40,310 bases of DNA from Magnaporthiopsis rhizophila (Eukaryota; Ascomycota; Sordariomycetes; Magnaporthales; Magnaporthaceae), in contig PYSS01000200.1 of NCBI GenBank assembly GCA_003049465.1, forward strand, positions 1-40,310. Reading direction: 5' to 3'. The translations under genes were made by a program, and so were the position numbers. Of the stretch, positions 1 through 10,142 are shown one piece after another. The notes beneath the pieces are model-generated. The model had not been told where the DNA came from and made no database searches. It worked only from the letters and a program-made list of their open reading frames with translations. Positions within the stretch are counted from its first letter, which is position 1, and every line of letters starts with the position of its first letter.

Positions 1-935
1 ATCTTGAACCCACCATGACGAAGAAGGCCGTTCAATCGGGCTGTTGAGTAGTGTAAGTAGGTAGATAAAAAACAAGTATCGTTATAAAAAGTGCCGTCCC
101 TTGGTTTCCAGTCTCTGGTTCTGGAGGATTCGGGTCGGGGTTGTATATATACATCTGGGCACACCCTTAGCAGAGATTCTGCAGTATGCTGAACTTGAGC
201 CCGGAATGGAGCTGACTTTGCTCGCCTGGCAGCGGAGACGGACGGGAGCACGAGACACATGAGTGTGCGGGCCATGCGAGCTGGTGTGACGCGTCCACGA
301 CGAGGCGTGACGGTGTAGAAGGGCTTGGGTCTGACTTACTCACTGTCATTGGGCACGGAACTAGTAGGAATGGTGATTACGCTGTCCTTGATCCTATGGA
401 GGCTACCTCGCTCAGAGCGTCCGGGAGGCCAAATTTTACTCCCACCCCAGTTACTCTGCTTTCCTTGGGATATCCAGTTGATTACCCTGGCCCGTCTAGT
501 CGGCCAGTGACCTGGGCTTGGGCAAGGCGATGGCCGCAGCCCGGTGATCCCGAGTGTCCGGGACGCTGTAGAGGCCACCGGTGGTGGAATGGAGTTTGGG
601 TGTGACCAGCTGCGTGGGAAACACGTTGGTGCTCGCCACGGCGCCGTGTGTAGCCAGTGGCGCTAGAACGGCCGCAAGGGGAGCGATAGAATGTGGAATT
701 ATCAAGACGAAGAAGATGTGATAAAAACATTATCATACAAGTCGGCGTGTCGGTAGCGACAGACGCCAGGATAAACTAGTATGGTACAGAAACTCTGCGG
801 TAATAAAACAGCAGACGAGCCGAATCCAGCCATCAGCTTTGCCGCGAATCCACCGGCCCCAGGACCGTACGGCCGCTCCCGAAGATGTGGAGTGTCAGAT
901 GGTATTGGTATTGCTACGTCCTGCGCAGTGTCCTG
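1..935. other. Intergenic region, no gene recognised
   Basis: Several short overlapping open frames occur on both strands, but none shows a family motif, a signal peptide or a consistent coding bias. A TATAAAAA motif lies at 83-90 and a TATATATA-like run near 143-150, with no gene following them in the right orientation. The right half is presumably the 3' flank of the receptor-like gene that ends at 936. Confidence 0.5.
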
Positions 936-2272
936 TCAAACTCTGGGAGCCTGGTCGACCGCCCTGGTGGAGACAGCCATGGCCGCGACCTCCTGGCCTG
1001 ACGGCAAGGCTTCGGGCTGCTGCTGACGCTTCTTGGGCACCACATGCTTCCAGATGGACGATGCAGCGTCGCGGACCAGCGGCCGCATGACGGGGATGGA
1101 CGTTGCCATGATGACGACGGCCGACTCTGCGCCTCCCCAGATGACGAGCTGGGCTCCGTTGTCTGGGAAGATTCCAGTGAGCGTTAGTATCGCACAAGTT
1201 GAGCCGTAGCTTCGGGAAGGAGACGGAGGGGAGAGGTGGAGCGGCGTACACGAAGAGTCGCCGTGAATCAGGGTAGGAATGTAGGAGCACTTCACGAAGG
1301 CGGCGATACCGGCGCTGTACAGGTTCGTCACGGGTGAGCGCGGGCCCTGGTTAAATTGTACGGATGGAAGGAGGGTCTGGAGCGGGGATAACTCACACAA
1401 TACCCAGGTTCATGGTCAGAATGACGGCAGTCTTCTCTTGTTGGTTGATCTGGACGTCCTTCAAGACCTTCCACGGGAGTGCCGAGAGGATCAAGTCCAT
1501 GATTCCCGAGTACCCTATGGTAAGCAGTCGGTTAGTCCATGTTCCATACCCGGGGCAGGCGTGAGCAAGTCGACTGACCTCCAACAATGATGCCATATAT
1601 GACATTGATCCTCGGATCCATGCATCTGTCCTCGGCCAGAAACGGCCTCCACAGCCTCTCGAGCGGGACGCACTGCACCCAGAAGAGCACGGCCCCGACG
1701 GCGAACAGAACGTTTACAAGCACGACGTTGACGAGGATGAAGGTGCGGACGCGGCCGCCGCGGGTGAGGCGCAGCAGCGTCAGCGCAAAGCCCGTCTTGC
1801 TCCAGGCCTGGGCGGCGATGGAGCAGGTAGCAGACACCAGTCCCGCGACGGCCAGCGACGGCAGGTTGCGGGCGTCGACGGCGTGGCTGTGCTTGCCGTA
1901 GCCCAGGTCGACGGCGACGTGGGTGAAGATGCCGTTGGCCAGCAGAGCGGCCCAGGCGTTGATGAGCACCCAGTCGTCCCAGTAGAGGCTGCGCCGCCGC
2001 GTGCTGCTGGTGTCGTTGAGGGCGCTGATGTGCCGCCGCTTCTTCTTGGCGCACAGGCGCAGCGCAAGGAAAAGTCCCGAGACAGCGACGAGGGCCCAGA
2101 TGCCCGTCTTGACGGTTGGGCCTGCGTCTTCGCTGCTGAGGCTCTCGATGTCGAACGTGCGTGGCAGGCGGGAGGTGGTCATGGGGAGGTCGGCGAGGGG
2201 ATTCGCGGCGGTCATCGTGTTTGATCCGTCGTTGATAGGGATGAGGCTGTGGATGACGTCGAGGGTCTCCAT
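936..2272 (-). CDS. Pth11-like integral membrane protein (fungal rhodopsin domain, seven helices)
   Basis: Four exons are read: 2272-1579, 1514-1397, 1314-1250 and 1162-936, joined by introns of 64, 82 and 87 bp with GT-AG ends; the third has an ACTAAC branch-like motif before CCCAG. The joined protein shows seven hydrophobic segments: WALVAVSGLFLALRLC, the DDWVLINAWAALLANGIF region, VAGLVSATCSIAAQAW, ILVNVVLVNVLFAVGA, NVIYGIIVGGYSGIMDLIL, AVILTMNLGIVAGIAAF and LVIWGGAESAVVIMATSIPV. Family hallmarks are DLILSALPW before helix 6, the EKTAVILTMNLGIVAG segment and LVIWGGAESAV in helix 7. These define the large fungal Pth11-like/rhodopsin-domain family of plasma-membrane proteins; some members are receptors for surface cues, most are unassigned. 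It lacks an obvious CFEM domain, unlike Pth11 itself. The donor of the third intron (GTACGC) was chosen because it keeps the frame into YNGAQLVIWG. Ligand and role are unknown. Confidence 0.85.
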
Positions 2273-3035
2273 GGCGGCAGATGTGGGAGGGTTGTCGAGG
2301 ATGTAGCGTAACAGAGAGAAAGGAGGCGGGCGCAGGCAGAAAAGTGTACCCGTACGAGGGTGGCCAAAAAGGGTGTTGGAAAGGAAGGGCTAGCAGATAA
2401 ATCAGTTGCAGGGAAGTGCAATTACAAATTGAGGACGCAGGAATCCGGGGAAGCGCGTGGAGCGGCAGCCGGCGAGTTTGCTCAAATATCCATCGCCGTC
2501 GATGGCTTCAGTCGACACGCGGGGTGGCCGTCGGCTAAAGCGTGTTCGTCGCAGATCGCATCGGACACACAACCCGGGGTAGGCTGGGTGTATCGGTTGG
2601 CACAGATCGTCGCGTCATGGGGCTGGAGAGGATGGTACAGCATTTTAGGCGATGATGCGGAATTCTCATCGAAAAAAGCCGTGGTGATCTCAAGAGCTAT
2701 CAAACAGCCAGACACTAGCAACTTATCCGTCCTCCCGGCTTATAAAGGGACTCGGCTTTTATTTATCCACGCCCCTCTCCAGCATGCAAACTGGCTATTC
2801 GCCTTCCCGCCCGTAGGGTCGCAGCGGCAAAGCCGGCCCGGGCTTGGGTGCCTGCAGAGCATGTCGATCACGTTCACCGGACGGAACCAGTCAACGGCGC
2901 GGGCCATATACGCCACCAGTCACGGCTTGAAGCCTCTGTCTCATGCCCCAAGCCAGGCAGAAAGCCAGTGCCCATGATCTAAGGAATGAACAGATTGGGA
3001 AAGCAACAGAAATCCATCAACTATGTACATCCTAC
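2273..3035. other. Intergenic: promoter side of the Pth11-like gene, 3' side of the SDR gene
   Basis: The 763 bp separate the start codon of the receptor-like gene from the stop codon of the dehydrogenase. A TATAAAG motif near 2741 is on the plus strand and faces away from the minus-strand receptor start, so it is not assigned. The open frame over 2360-2977 has no recognisable domain and is not supported. Confidence 0.5.
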
Positions 3036-4161
3036 CTACCACGCCGTGTGCCCACCATCAATAACAATATTCGACCCCGTCACAAAGCTGCTCGCGCCGC
3101 TCATCAAAAACAGCACGGCCCCTTTAAACTCCTCCGGTTCGGCCAGACGGCCCATCATGTTCTCGGCCTCCCACGTCTCGCGCAGGCCGGGCACCTCTTC
3201 AAAGTTCTTGCGCACCATGGGCGTCAGTATGTGTCCGGGACTGATGCAGTTGACCCTGATGCCGCTGCTTTTCGTCCACTCCATGGCCAGGTTGCGGGCG
3301 AGCTGGATGACGGCGGCCTTGCTCGAGTTGTAGACGCACGACTCGAGGCCCTTGTTGGCCACGAGGCCCGACATGCTGGCCACGAAGCATATCGACCCGC
3401 CGCCGCCGTTTTCGGGAGAGCGGCGCATCATCTGCCGTGCCGCGGCCTTGGCCGTCGTCAGCACGCCCGTGTAGTTGATGGCCAGCATACGCGCGGCTTC
3501 GGCCTCGCCGTAGTCGAGGGCGGGCGACAGGTGCTGCACCCCGGCCGCGGCGACGGCGCCGTCCAGCCGACCGCCGTTCTCGTCGGCGATGGCGGCAAAG
3601 AGCGCCTCGGTCCCCGCGACGTCCGTCACGTCCTGCTGCCGGTACGACAGCGAGCCGCCCCACTCGGGCACGACGCGGCTCTGGGCCTCGGCCCACTCGT
3701 CGCCTTCGGGTTGGGGGGCGCGGTCGAGGCAGTAGACTGGACAAGACGTGTTAACAAAACTATCTCTTTTGATGCGTTGGGCTGGAGGCAATAAACTCAC
3801 CCTTCCCGCCCGCCTCAACGAGCCCCTCGGCCATCGATAACCCCAAGCCCCGCGCCCCGCCCGTGACGACAATGACCTTGCCGGCGAGGTTGAAGTCGGC
3901 AAACTGCTTCCTCCCGATCTTGACGTCCCCGGGCGCCCGCGGGGGATTCGCCTCGTTTGCCGGGCTGTGCTTGTCCCGGACGCCGCCCTGCCGGCCCATG
4001 TGGAACCGTTTCCGGGCCGTCATCGCCGTCCTTGCCAATAAGGGCGGCGGCGTTTCTGAGCACCTGGCTGCGGATAGTGTCGTCAAAACGCATCCTTTTA
4101 GCCGGACCGCGGGAGTGTGTCTCCAGAACGCGGAGGCGGGCCTTGCTGCCAACATGGACAT
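3036..4161 (-). CDS. Short-chain dehydrogenase/reductase with N-terminal leader
   Basis: Two exons, 4161-3801 and 3736-3036, with a 64-bp GTGAGT...CCAG intron; the joined product is 353 aa. The classical SDR signature is present: NAD(P)-binding TGGARGLG at residues 100-107, Asp125 at the end of beta-2 (YCLD, suggesting NAD preference), DVTD at 156-159, Asn208 (INYTG), Ser241 (FVASMSG) and the YxxxK pair Tyr256/Lys260, followed by the SPGHILTPM segment. The usual NNAG motif reads AAAG here. The first about 90 residues precede the core; they are rich in Arg, Ala and Ser with few acidic residues at the start (MSMLAARPASAFWRH), like a mitochondrial presequence. The core resembles the fungal D-arabinitol 2-dehydrogenase / sorbose-reductase-like group of polyol SDRs. 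Substrate is an inference. A later Met (residue 47 or 55) could be the true start. Confidence 0.85.
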
Positions 4162-4882
4162 GGAGGGCGGGTGTATTATCTTTGAGGTCGGAATGCAACT
4201 GTGACGATTATGTTGTTCATATAATAATATTCGGCTGCAGCTCCTTTCCCAGCGGGCTTTCTAGGTTGAGACTACACTCATCCTGATCCATCAGCAGGCG
4301 GCTGATTCCAGGTATTTGAGCAAAACCGGACTCCTGAATTGAAATGGGGGCCCAAATGCCAAGAACCATCGTCATGATAGCAGTATTCACGTGGATTCGA
4401 GGGCCACAGCCAAGCCGGGAACGCCTGCATCCTGGGCGCCATTCCTGCTGTCGAGCTGCAGTTGACATGCACTAACATTGTCGATCACTGGCACTCCAGC
4501 CAACAGCTGTTGCTTACGTTATCCTGTGCCGCCGTAGCTAATGCTCCGAAGGCCATTGAGATGGGCGATCCTGTTCGCCTTGCCTGGATGTGGAGGAACG
4601 CGAATGCTTGTCGAGGCCTAAAACGAGTCGCAGTGGATAGAGACGGGCGTTCTTGTCCGTGGCTTTGACGTCATAGAACTTTACTAGCTGCCCCTGATGC
4701 GCTGCCCTGTCATCGATGGCTTCAGAAGTGGGGATATTTTAGGCCATAACTTGCTGCCAAAGAAAAACGACGGGCGATTCCGTCACAACTTGACGCCAAA
4801 GTAAAGCTCCGTCATATAAAGCGCATAGTGGCCAAGACATTCATGTGTACAGCAATCCCGAGTCCCAATTCTGGCAAATCAC
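4162..4882. other. Intergenic: upstream of the SDR gene, downstream of pepP
   Basis: The 721 bp contain no supported open frame. The part next to 4162 should hold the SDR promoter; an AT-rich stretch (TATTATATGA on the minus strand, near 4220) is a possible but weak TATA element. Confidence 0.45.
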
Positions 4883-6562
4883 CTAGCTTGACGAAATGAT
4901 CCTCTCCATCTCGGCAGCATCCTTCACCGCCTTCGTGAGGTTCTCGGATCCATTCTTGGTGATGACAAGATTGTCCTCAATCCTGCATGGACAAGCGGAG
5001 TCAGCAAGAGTCGAATTTCGGAACAACGAGCCGAGGAAACCTGTTGTACGCACCTTACTCCGCCGACGTCCCAGTACCTGTCCAGAGTGGCGCTGTTGAT
5101 GTACTTGGAGTGGACCGAGTCCTTGAGGTACGGCTCGATGATGAAGTTGCAGAAGTAGATCTATCATTGGAGGGCCGGAGCAACCGATGAGCAATCAGCA
5201 CACATTCGTCTGAAGCGGCATACAAGGAGGGACAGCATACACCAGGCTCGACAGTCACGACGCTCCCCGCCGGCAGCTTGCCCCGGACGCGGAGGTACTT
5301 GAACATGGGGTCCGGGTCCTTGTAGTTGGGGTTGCCGCCCGTGTCGTGCGTGTCCATGCCGAGGTAGTGGCCCAGGCCGTGCGGGAAGAAGGCGACGCTG
5401 GTGCGCGCCTTGAGGATCTCGTCGGCGGTGCCGCCCTTGAGGATGCCCAGCCTGAGCAGGCCCTCGATGGCCACGCGGTGCGCGTGCGTGTGCACGTCGT
5501 CCCAGAGCACGCCTTCCTTGAGCATCGCGATCGACTCGAGCTGCATGTTGAGGACGATGTCGTAGATGGAACGCGACTCTGCACTGAATTTGCCCGAGAT
5601 GGGGAACGTCCGGGTCTGGGGTGGTCAGTTTCGATTGCACGATAACGGCATGGCAAGGACAAGGACGGAACAAGAAACATACAATGTCGGAAGCATAGCA
5701 GTCAAACTCGCACCCCGCGTCCAGCAGCAGGTTCAGCTTTCCCTCAAGCGGCGCGTTGTTCTTGACGTAGTGCAGCGTGGCAGCCGCCCGGCCCGACGCG
5801 ACGATGGAGCCGTAGGCCTGGTTGGGCCCGCCGCGGGCGATGCACTCGGCCAGAAACACGGCGTGGAGCTCGCGCTCATTTGTTGCGGTCCGGACGCGCT
5901 CCAGGACGGCGCGGTGGGCGGCGCCCGAGATGTGGTTCGCCTTGGCCATCAAGGCCAGCTCATAAGGGGTCTTGACGACGCGGGCGCGCTCGATGGCGTC
6001 CTTGAGCAGCGACAGGTCCTTATCGCCGAAGCCCAGGAACGTGACGTGGTCCGACACCTGGTTCGGGATGGCGTGGACGGTGGCCGAGGGGGCGGCGGCG
6101 GCGAGGCTTGCCAGGACGGCGTTGACCTCGTTCGTGTAGCGCACTTCGTCGACATCGTAGCGCTCGAGCGCCTCGGCCGCGGAGAGCGGGAGGCCGGACC
6201 AGATGACGGACTCGGGCTCGACGGGAGGGATAAACAGGGTCGAGCGGGAGGCCGCGATGTCGTAGACAAAGTGGCAGTCGGGCAGGTCACAGCCGGTGAG
6301 GTAGTAGAAGTAGCGTCGTTGACTACGCGTGAGGGAGGAGATTGGGTGTTACTTTGTGTTCTGCAATGGGTAGCAGGGAGGCATACCGGAAGTGCTCCTC
6401 GCCGTCATTGTCCTCAATCATCTTCGTCTTCTGGCCCTCCAGGTAGAGCACACCCTTGACATCGGGCAGCTTGGCGCGGAGGGCCTCGACGGTGCGCCTC
6501 GCATGCTCCTTGGCGGGGTACTTGTCCCTCATGATCTCGTCGTACCGGGCCGTTGTCGCCAT
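4883..6562 (-). CDS. pepP: Xaa-Pro aminopeptidase (peptidase family M24B, pepP type)
   Basis: Five exons are read: 6562-6387, 6322-5683, 5615-5241, 5160-5054 and 4982-4883, with introns of 64, 67, 80 and 71 bp, giving 465 aa, the usual length for fungal PepP. An N-terminal aminopeptidase-P domain (YFYYLTGCDLPDCHFVYD region) is followed by the pita-bread M24 domain. All five metal ligands of this dimanganese enzyme are visible: Asp260 and Asp271 in DAGCEFDCYASD, His355 in HGLGHYLGMDTHD, Glu395 in TVEPG and Glu435 in RIEDNLVIT. The enzyme removes an N-terminal residue preceding proline, probably in the cytosol since no signal peptide is seen. The third intron falls right after TVEPG and the fourth splits the Arg codon before the last metal ligand; both restore family motifs (IYFCNFIIEPYL and GGVRIEDN). 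The gene looks intact. Confidence 0.95.
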
Positions 6563-7388
6563 TGTTCTCGTGGATGTCGGGTATCTGTGGTCGTGATCAG
6601 GCCGGCGCGGCGAGTTGTTCTTTCGAGGGCCGAGGGCAAGGCGGGGAGCAGGTGTGCTAGAGAAGCCCCGCGGCTGCTGACGTATGGTCGCAAATAGGGC
6701 CGCTCGCGGTTTCCCCTAGAGGGTAAGGATAGACGAGAGAAGGCGCGTGTGGTCGCGCACTGCGGTGGGACTCTTGCACACGTCAATTTTCTCGGGTCTC
6801 AAACTGAGACGGTGTGGCAATGGCTAGAAGGAGCTACATACCCGTGAGGCCACTTGACACCCCCTCATCTCATCAACGGGCAGTCGCGTGAGCCGAGGAA
6901 TGTGCGATGCTCCAAGCTGCGCTGACAACGGCGGCGGGGTAGCGACCCTGCAGAGGTAGAAACCGTCAGCTTTAGCCGGGGGATGCCCTGAGAAGCCGAT
7001 GATTGCCGCTGCGCGGTGCTGCTCGAATCTGACCCGACAACTGATCCTGTATCGGCGCCTGCGGTCATCAATCCAAAGTATAGCAGCTTTTCTCTGAGCA
7101 AATCAAGGCTTTGCTATTGGGATAGCTAAGTGTGCTCGAGATATCGATATTGATATCGATATTCCATCTGGGGTATCAAATATGCAAGCTGAACACCTTT
7201 CAGTGAAAGCACGGCCAGGCTCGGCTTGGACAGGAGACAGCAACATTAGACGAGCTAGAATAAAAAGAAACCGCCCAAAACGAGAATCGCTGCAAAACCC
7301 CGACGAACAAGCAATGCGACAGAGAAAGCGTGATGAGATGTATGATGTGATAATGACATGAAGGTCCATGCAGCCAACCGCCACAGTG
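6563..7388. other. Intergenic: upstream of pepP, downstream of the cyclin gene
   Basis: No gene is supported in these 826 bp. The only structure seen is a perfect two-copy 12-bp AT-rich repeat at 7140-7163, listed separately. The right end should be the 3' untranslated region of the cyclin gene. Confidence 0.5.
7140..7163. repeat. Two tandem copies of a 12-bp GATATC/GATATT motif
   Basis: GATATCGATATT occurs twice without interruption (7140-7151 and 7152-7163). The array is close to self-complementary, so it could form a short cruciform. It lies about 225 bp beyond the stop codon of the cyclin gene. A regulatory role is not shown by the sequence. Confidence 0.7.
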
Positions 7389-8525
7389 TCAGTGGTGCTG
7401 CTCGTCAGACTCCTTCTTCCGCCTACTCGGAAGAATCATCTCCAATGCCTCGTCAGCAGCAGTAGCGCGGGCGCTCGAACCCGCCTCGCCAAACCCGCCC
7501 ACAAGCGAGGAGGCGCCGCCCATGGGCGAGTCCCGCATGACGACCCAGTGTCGACGCATGGCCTCGGGCCTGACGAGCAGCTCGAAGCCGGCGAGGAAGC
7601 AAAAGCTGATCTCGAGGCGCGTCAGCTCGGCGACGCTGATGCCGCCGACCTGGGCCACGCGGCGGTGCGGGTAGCTACGGTCCTCCAAGGCCTTGGTGGC
7701 GACGCGTAGGGCCGCCAGCAGCAGGCGGTGGGCGTTGCGGCGCGTGACGGCGATGGCGCGGTCGTCGACGGCCAGGCGCGTGATGTAGACCGACGCCGCC
7801 AGGTACACGGCGGGACTGGCCGGGCAGAAGCGGTGCAGGCGCTGCAGGTAGTCGCTGATGCTGATGGGCGGCGGGTTGCGGCTGTAGAACTTGCGCGTGA
7901 TGGCGCTGTGCTGCACGTTGACCGGCTGCTGGTTGGCCCCCACCACCACGTACGGCTCCGGCGACGAGGGCGGCGGCGGCGCGTTGCGGAGCCGGATGCC
8001 ATCCATGTCTGCGGCTTCTTGTGAGGCGTTGGTCGCCGCAGCAGACTGGTGGTGTTGTGCCGAAGAGCGCGCAGCCGCCGCCGCCGCCTCGGCCTCTGCT
8101 TCGAGACGCATGCGCACCAGTGTGCGCTCCGAGTGCGAGCGCACAATGTCCTTCTTCTCGGCGTCCATGCCGCGCATGTGCGGCGTCTCGGGCTTCTCAG
8201 GGGCGGGTGAGGGTGGTATGTCTCCGGTGAGGTGCACCAGGGCTTCGACGCCGTCGCAGAGCAGCTGCAGCGCAGCTAGGGCGGGGATTCGGAAGATATC
8301 GGCAGGGAGGTCGCGGAGGGAGGTCCCGGTGCCGGCGCCGTATTGGCCGGCGCTGGATGGACTTGCGACGGCTGATGGTTCTTGATCTCTTGCCAGCCCC
8401 GGGTCTGAGGCTGGGTTCGGTGGTGGCGGAGGCTCGCTGGGAGCGGGTGAGTGTGGGTTCGGCTCGTGCGATGGGGGTAGCGCCAGTGTGGCCGTGCCAT
8501 CGCCGGACGCTGGGGCGTGAGACAT
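7389..8525 (-). CDS. PHO80-like (Pho85-type) cyclin
   Basis: A single exon encodes 378 aa. The first about 200 residues are low complexity, rich in Pro, Ser, Ala and Glu with an Ala/Glu run (EAEAEAAAAAARSS), and are presumably disordered. Residues about 211-322 match the PHO80-type cyclin box: RKFYSRNPPPISISDYLQRL, the CPASPAVYLAASVYITRL helix, NAHRLLLAALRVATKALED, and the family hallmark VGGISVAELTRLEISFCFL. Such cyclins bind a Pho85/PhoA-type cyclin-dependent kinase; members include PHO80/PREG of the phosphate response and other Pcl cyclins for polarity or glycogen control. Which branch this is cannot be decided here. The start codon at 8523-8525 is the first ATG in frame. No intron is needed. 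The upstream 1.6 kb is long, fitting a regulatory gene with a long leader. Confidence 0.9.
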   Translation of the reverse strand: MSHAPASGDGTATLALPPSHEPNPHSPAPSEPPPPPNPASDPGLARDQEPSAVASPSSAGQYGAGTGTSLRDLPADIFRIPALAALQLLCDGVEALVHLTGDIPPSPAPEKPETPHMRGMDAEKKDIVRSHSERTLVRMRLEAEAEAAAAAARSSAQHHQSAAATNASQEAADMDGIRLRNAPPPPSSPEPYVVVGANQQPVNVQHSAITRKFYSRNPPPISISDYLQRLHRFCPASPAVYLAASVYITRLAVDDRAIAVTRRNAHRLLLAALRVATKALEDRSYPHRRVAQVGGISVAELTRLEISFCFLAGFELLVRPEAMRRHWVVMRDSPMGGASSLVGGFGEAGSSARATAADEALEMILPSRRKKESDEQHH

Positions 8526-10142
8526 GACCGAGGCCTCTTTACCGCCCCCGAGTAGGTAGTCGTCGTCTTGAATCCCTTCCGTCGAGTTGTCCTGCCCCTT
8601 CAGCTGGGTATTATTGCCCGTACTCCGCCTTTCCCATATGATTCTTCTGTTTATCCGTTTTTCCTATTCTTTGTTCTTATCTCCCCCGGGGACGGGCGCC
8701 TTGGGACACGCGGACCGGCTCACTCGAGGCACAGGACGACAAAGAATGGATATAAAACAAAATGGCACGATCAAGGCCAGGGTGGTGGCTCCGAGAGGTC
8801 GTTCAATTTTCGTGTCTCCACCTTCCATCGTCTCGCGGGCTTGACTCTGTTCTCGTTCCGCTTTTCCCAGCTACGAGTCGGGCCTCGGCGCGGTGTCGTT
8901 GGGCCGTCTCGCCGGGGTGGAGCGCGTCGGCGTCGGTCTGCGAGAGTTGAGTCGGCGGTATCGCGTGGAAACGGACGGGGGCGGGGTGAAGCGGCTCTCT
9001 TATGTTTATCCGGGACGACGCTGGCGTGCTGCGTATGTAGGTACGGCGCAAGGAAAAGGCTCGTATTGTGGAAGGCTGTGATGATCACGAGAGAGAGAAA
9101 AATGGGATCGCCGAGCCTCCGCTCGAGATTCCCAGAATGCGGGGCACACTGGCAGGGGGCGCGGGGCCTGGGCCAGCGCCGACCAAACGCCAGCAGGGGA
9201 TGGCTACAGGTGACAGCCACGCACGGGCTGGCTGTAACAGGAGATCAGAGAAGCTGCAAGGAAACAGTGAATGGGAAAGGCAAGTTTGGTGGTCTGGTCT
9301 TCCTGTCGGTTGATTCTGCTTGCCAGCCCGGCAATAATTTATTTCGCCACAAGCCTTTTTCCAGTCGCCGATCTAAACTCAAGTGTGGTCGATCCAGATG
9401 CCTGGGCATGGATAACGCAAATCTCTCCTGCCGCCGACGCAAGAGGGCGAGTTTGGCCTTGGAACGTATGATCAGGGTGACAGCAAGGCACGATGGAGGG
9501 ACAAGAGTTTCGTAGCACGGCAGGCCCAGTGGTCGCTCGCTTGGGTAGCGACTTGGCGGGCGGCAGCTCGACGAGGCAACTGTCGAACGGAATTGATTTC
9601 CGCGGCATCTGCGCCTGCTTTGAAATAACAAGAGGCGACTGCAAGCAGCCGGACCCTGCGTCCTGAAGTCCGAAAATAGCACCCCGAATGGGATCGATAT
9701 CACGACGAAAATAAAGAAAGGTCAATTCTGGCCATTGACCTCGACAGATCTGAGCCGACTGCCCACATGCATCATGCGCTGAATGCCGCCCCAGGCCTGC
9801 CACGCTGGCGCCTGGGTCCTGCAGGGTCCAGTCACGAGATGCCGTCTTGGCTTTGTTGCCTTGCTGGCTTCGAAAGTGTCCACATTCCGGGCTGTTTTCG
9901 CCTTCTTTCGGCCCTAGCCGATGCCCGGAGCTGGAACTATCGTTGCTGGTTATAGGTGTTTGTAGCTGGCGCCTGTAGCAGGGCGTCACGGGAGGCGGAT
10001 TTTCAGAACACCAGCATGACCGAAATGCATAGCAGTCCAACTAACGGACCTAATACCACTTAACCAAAAGGATGCAACCCGATTTGACCATGAAACACTT
10101 AACAACACTCTCCCCCCTCTGGACTACCTGTAAATATCTATT
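8526..10142. other. Long intergenic region (cyclin promoter/leader and 3' flank of the TPP enzyme gene)
   Basis: These 1.6 kb carry a plus-strand open frame of 315 codons (8568-9515) and antisense frames, but their translations are compositionally biased (Arg/Gly/Ser rich) and show no family motif. They are best read as untranslated leader and promoter DNA of the divergent cyclin gene. Pyrimidine-rich stretches near 8640-8690 are visible. Nothing else is recognised. Confidence 0.5.

Noticed and set aside
2943..3794. 283-codon plus-strand open frame
   Set aside because: It is antisense to the second SDR exon; its translation is Gly/Arg/His-rich without motifs.
5566..6459. 297-codon plus-strand open frame
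   Set aside because: It lies antisense to the exons of the intact Xaa-Pro aminopeptidase, has no domain, and reflects the GC-rich third positions of the real gene.
8568..9515. 315-codon plus-strand open frame upstream of the cyclin gene
   Set aside because: Biased composition, no motif, and position in the expected leader/promoter of the cyclin gene.
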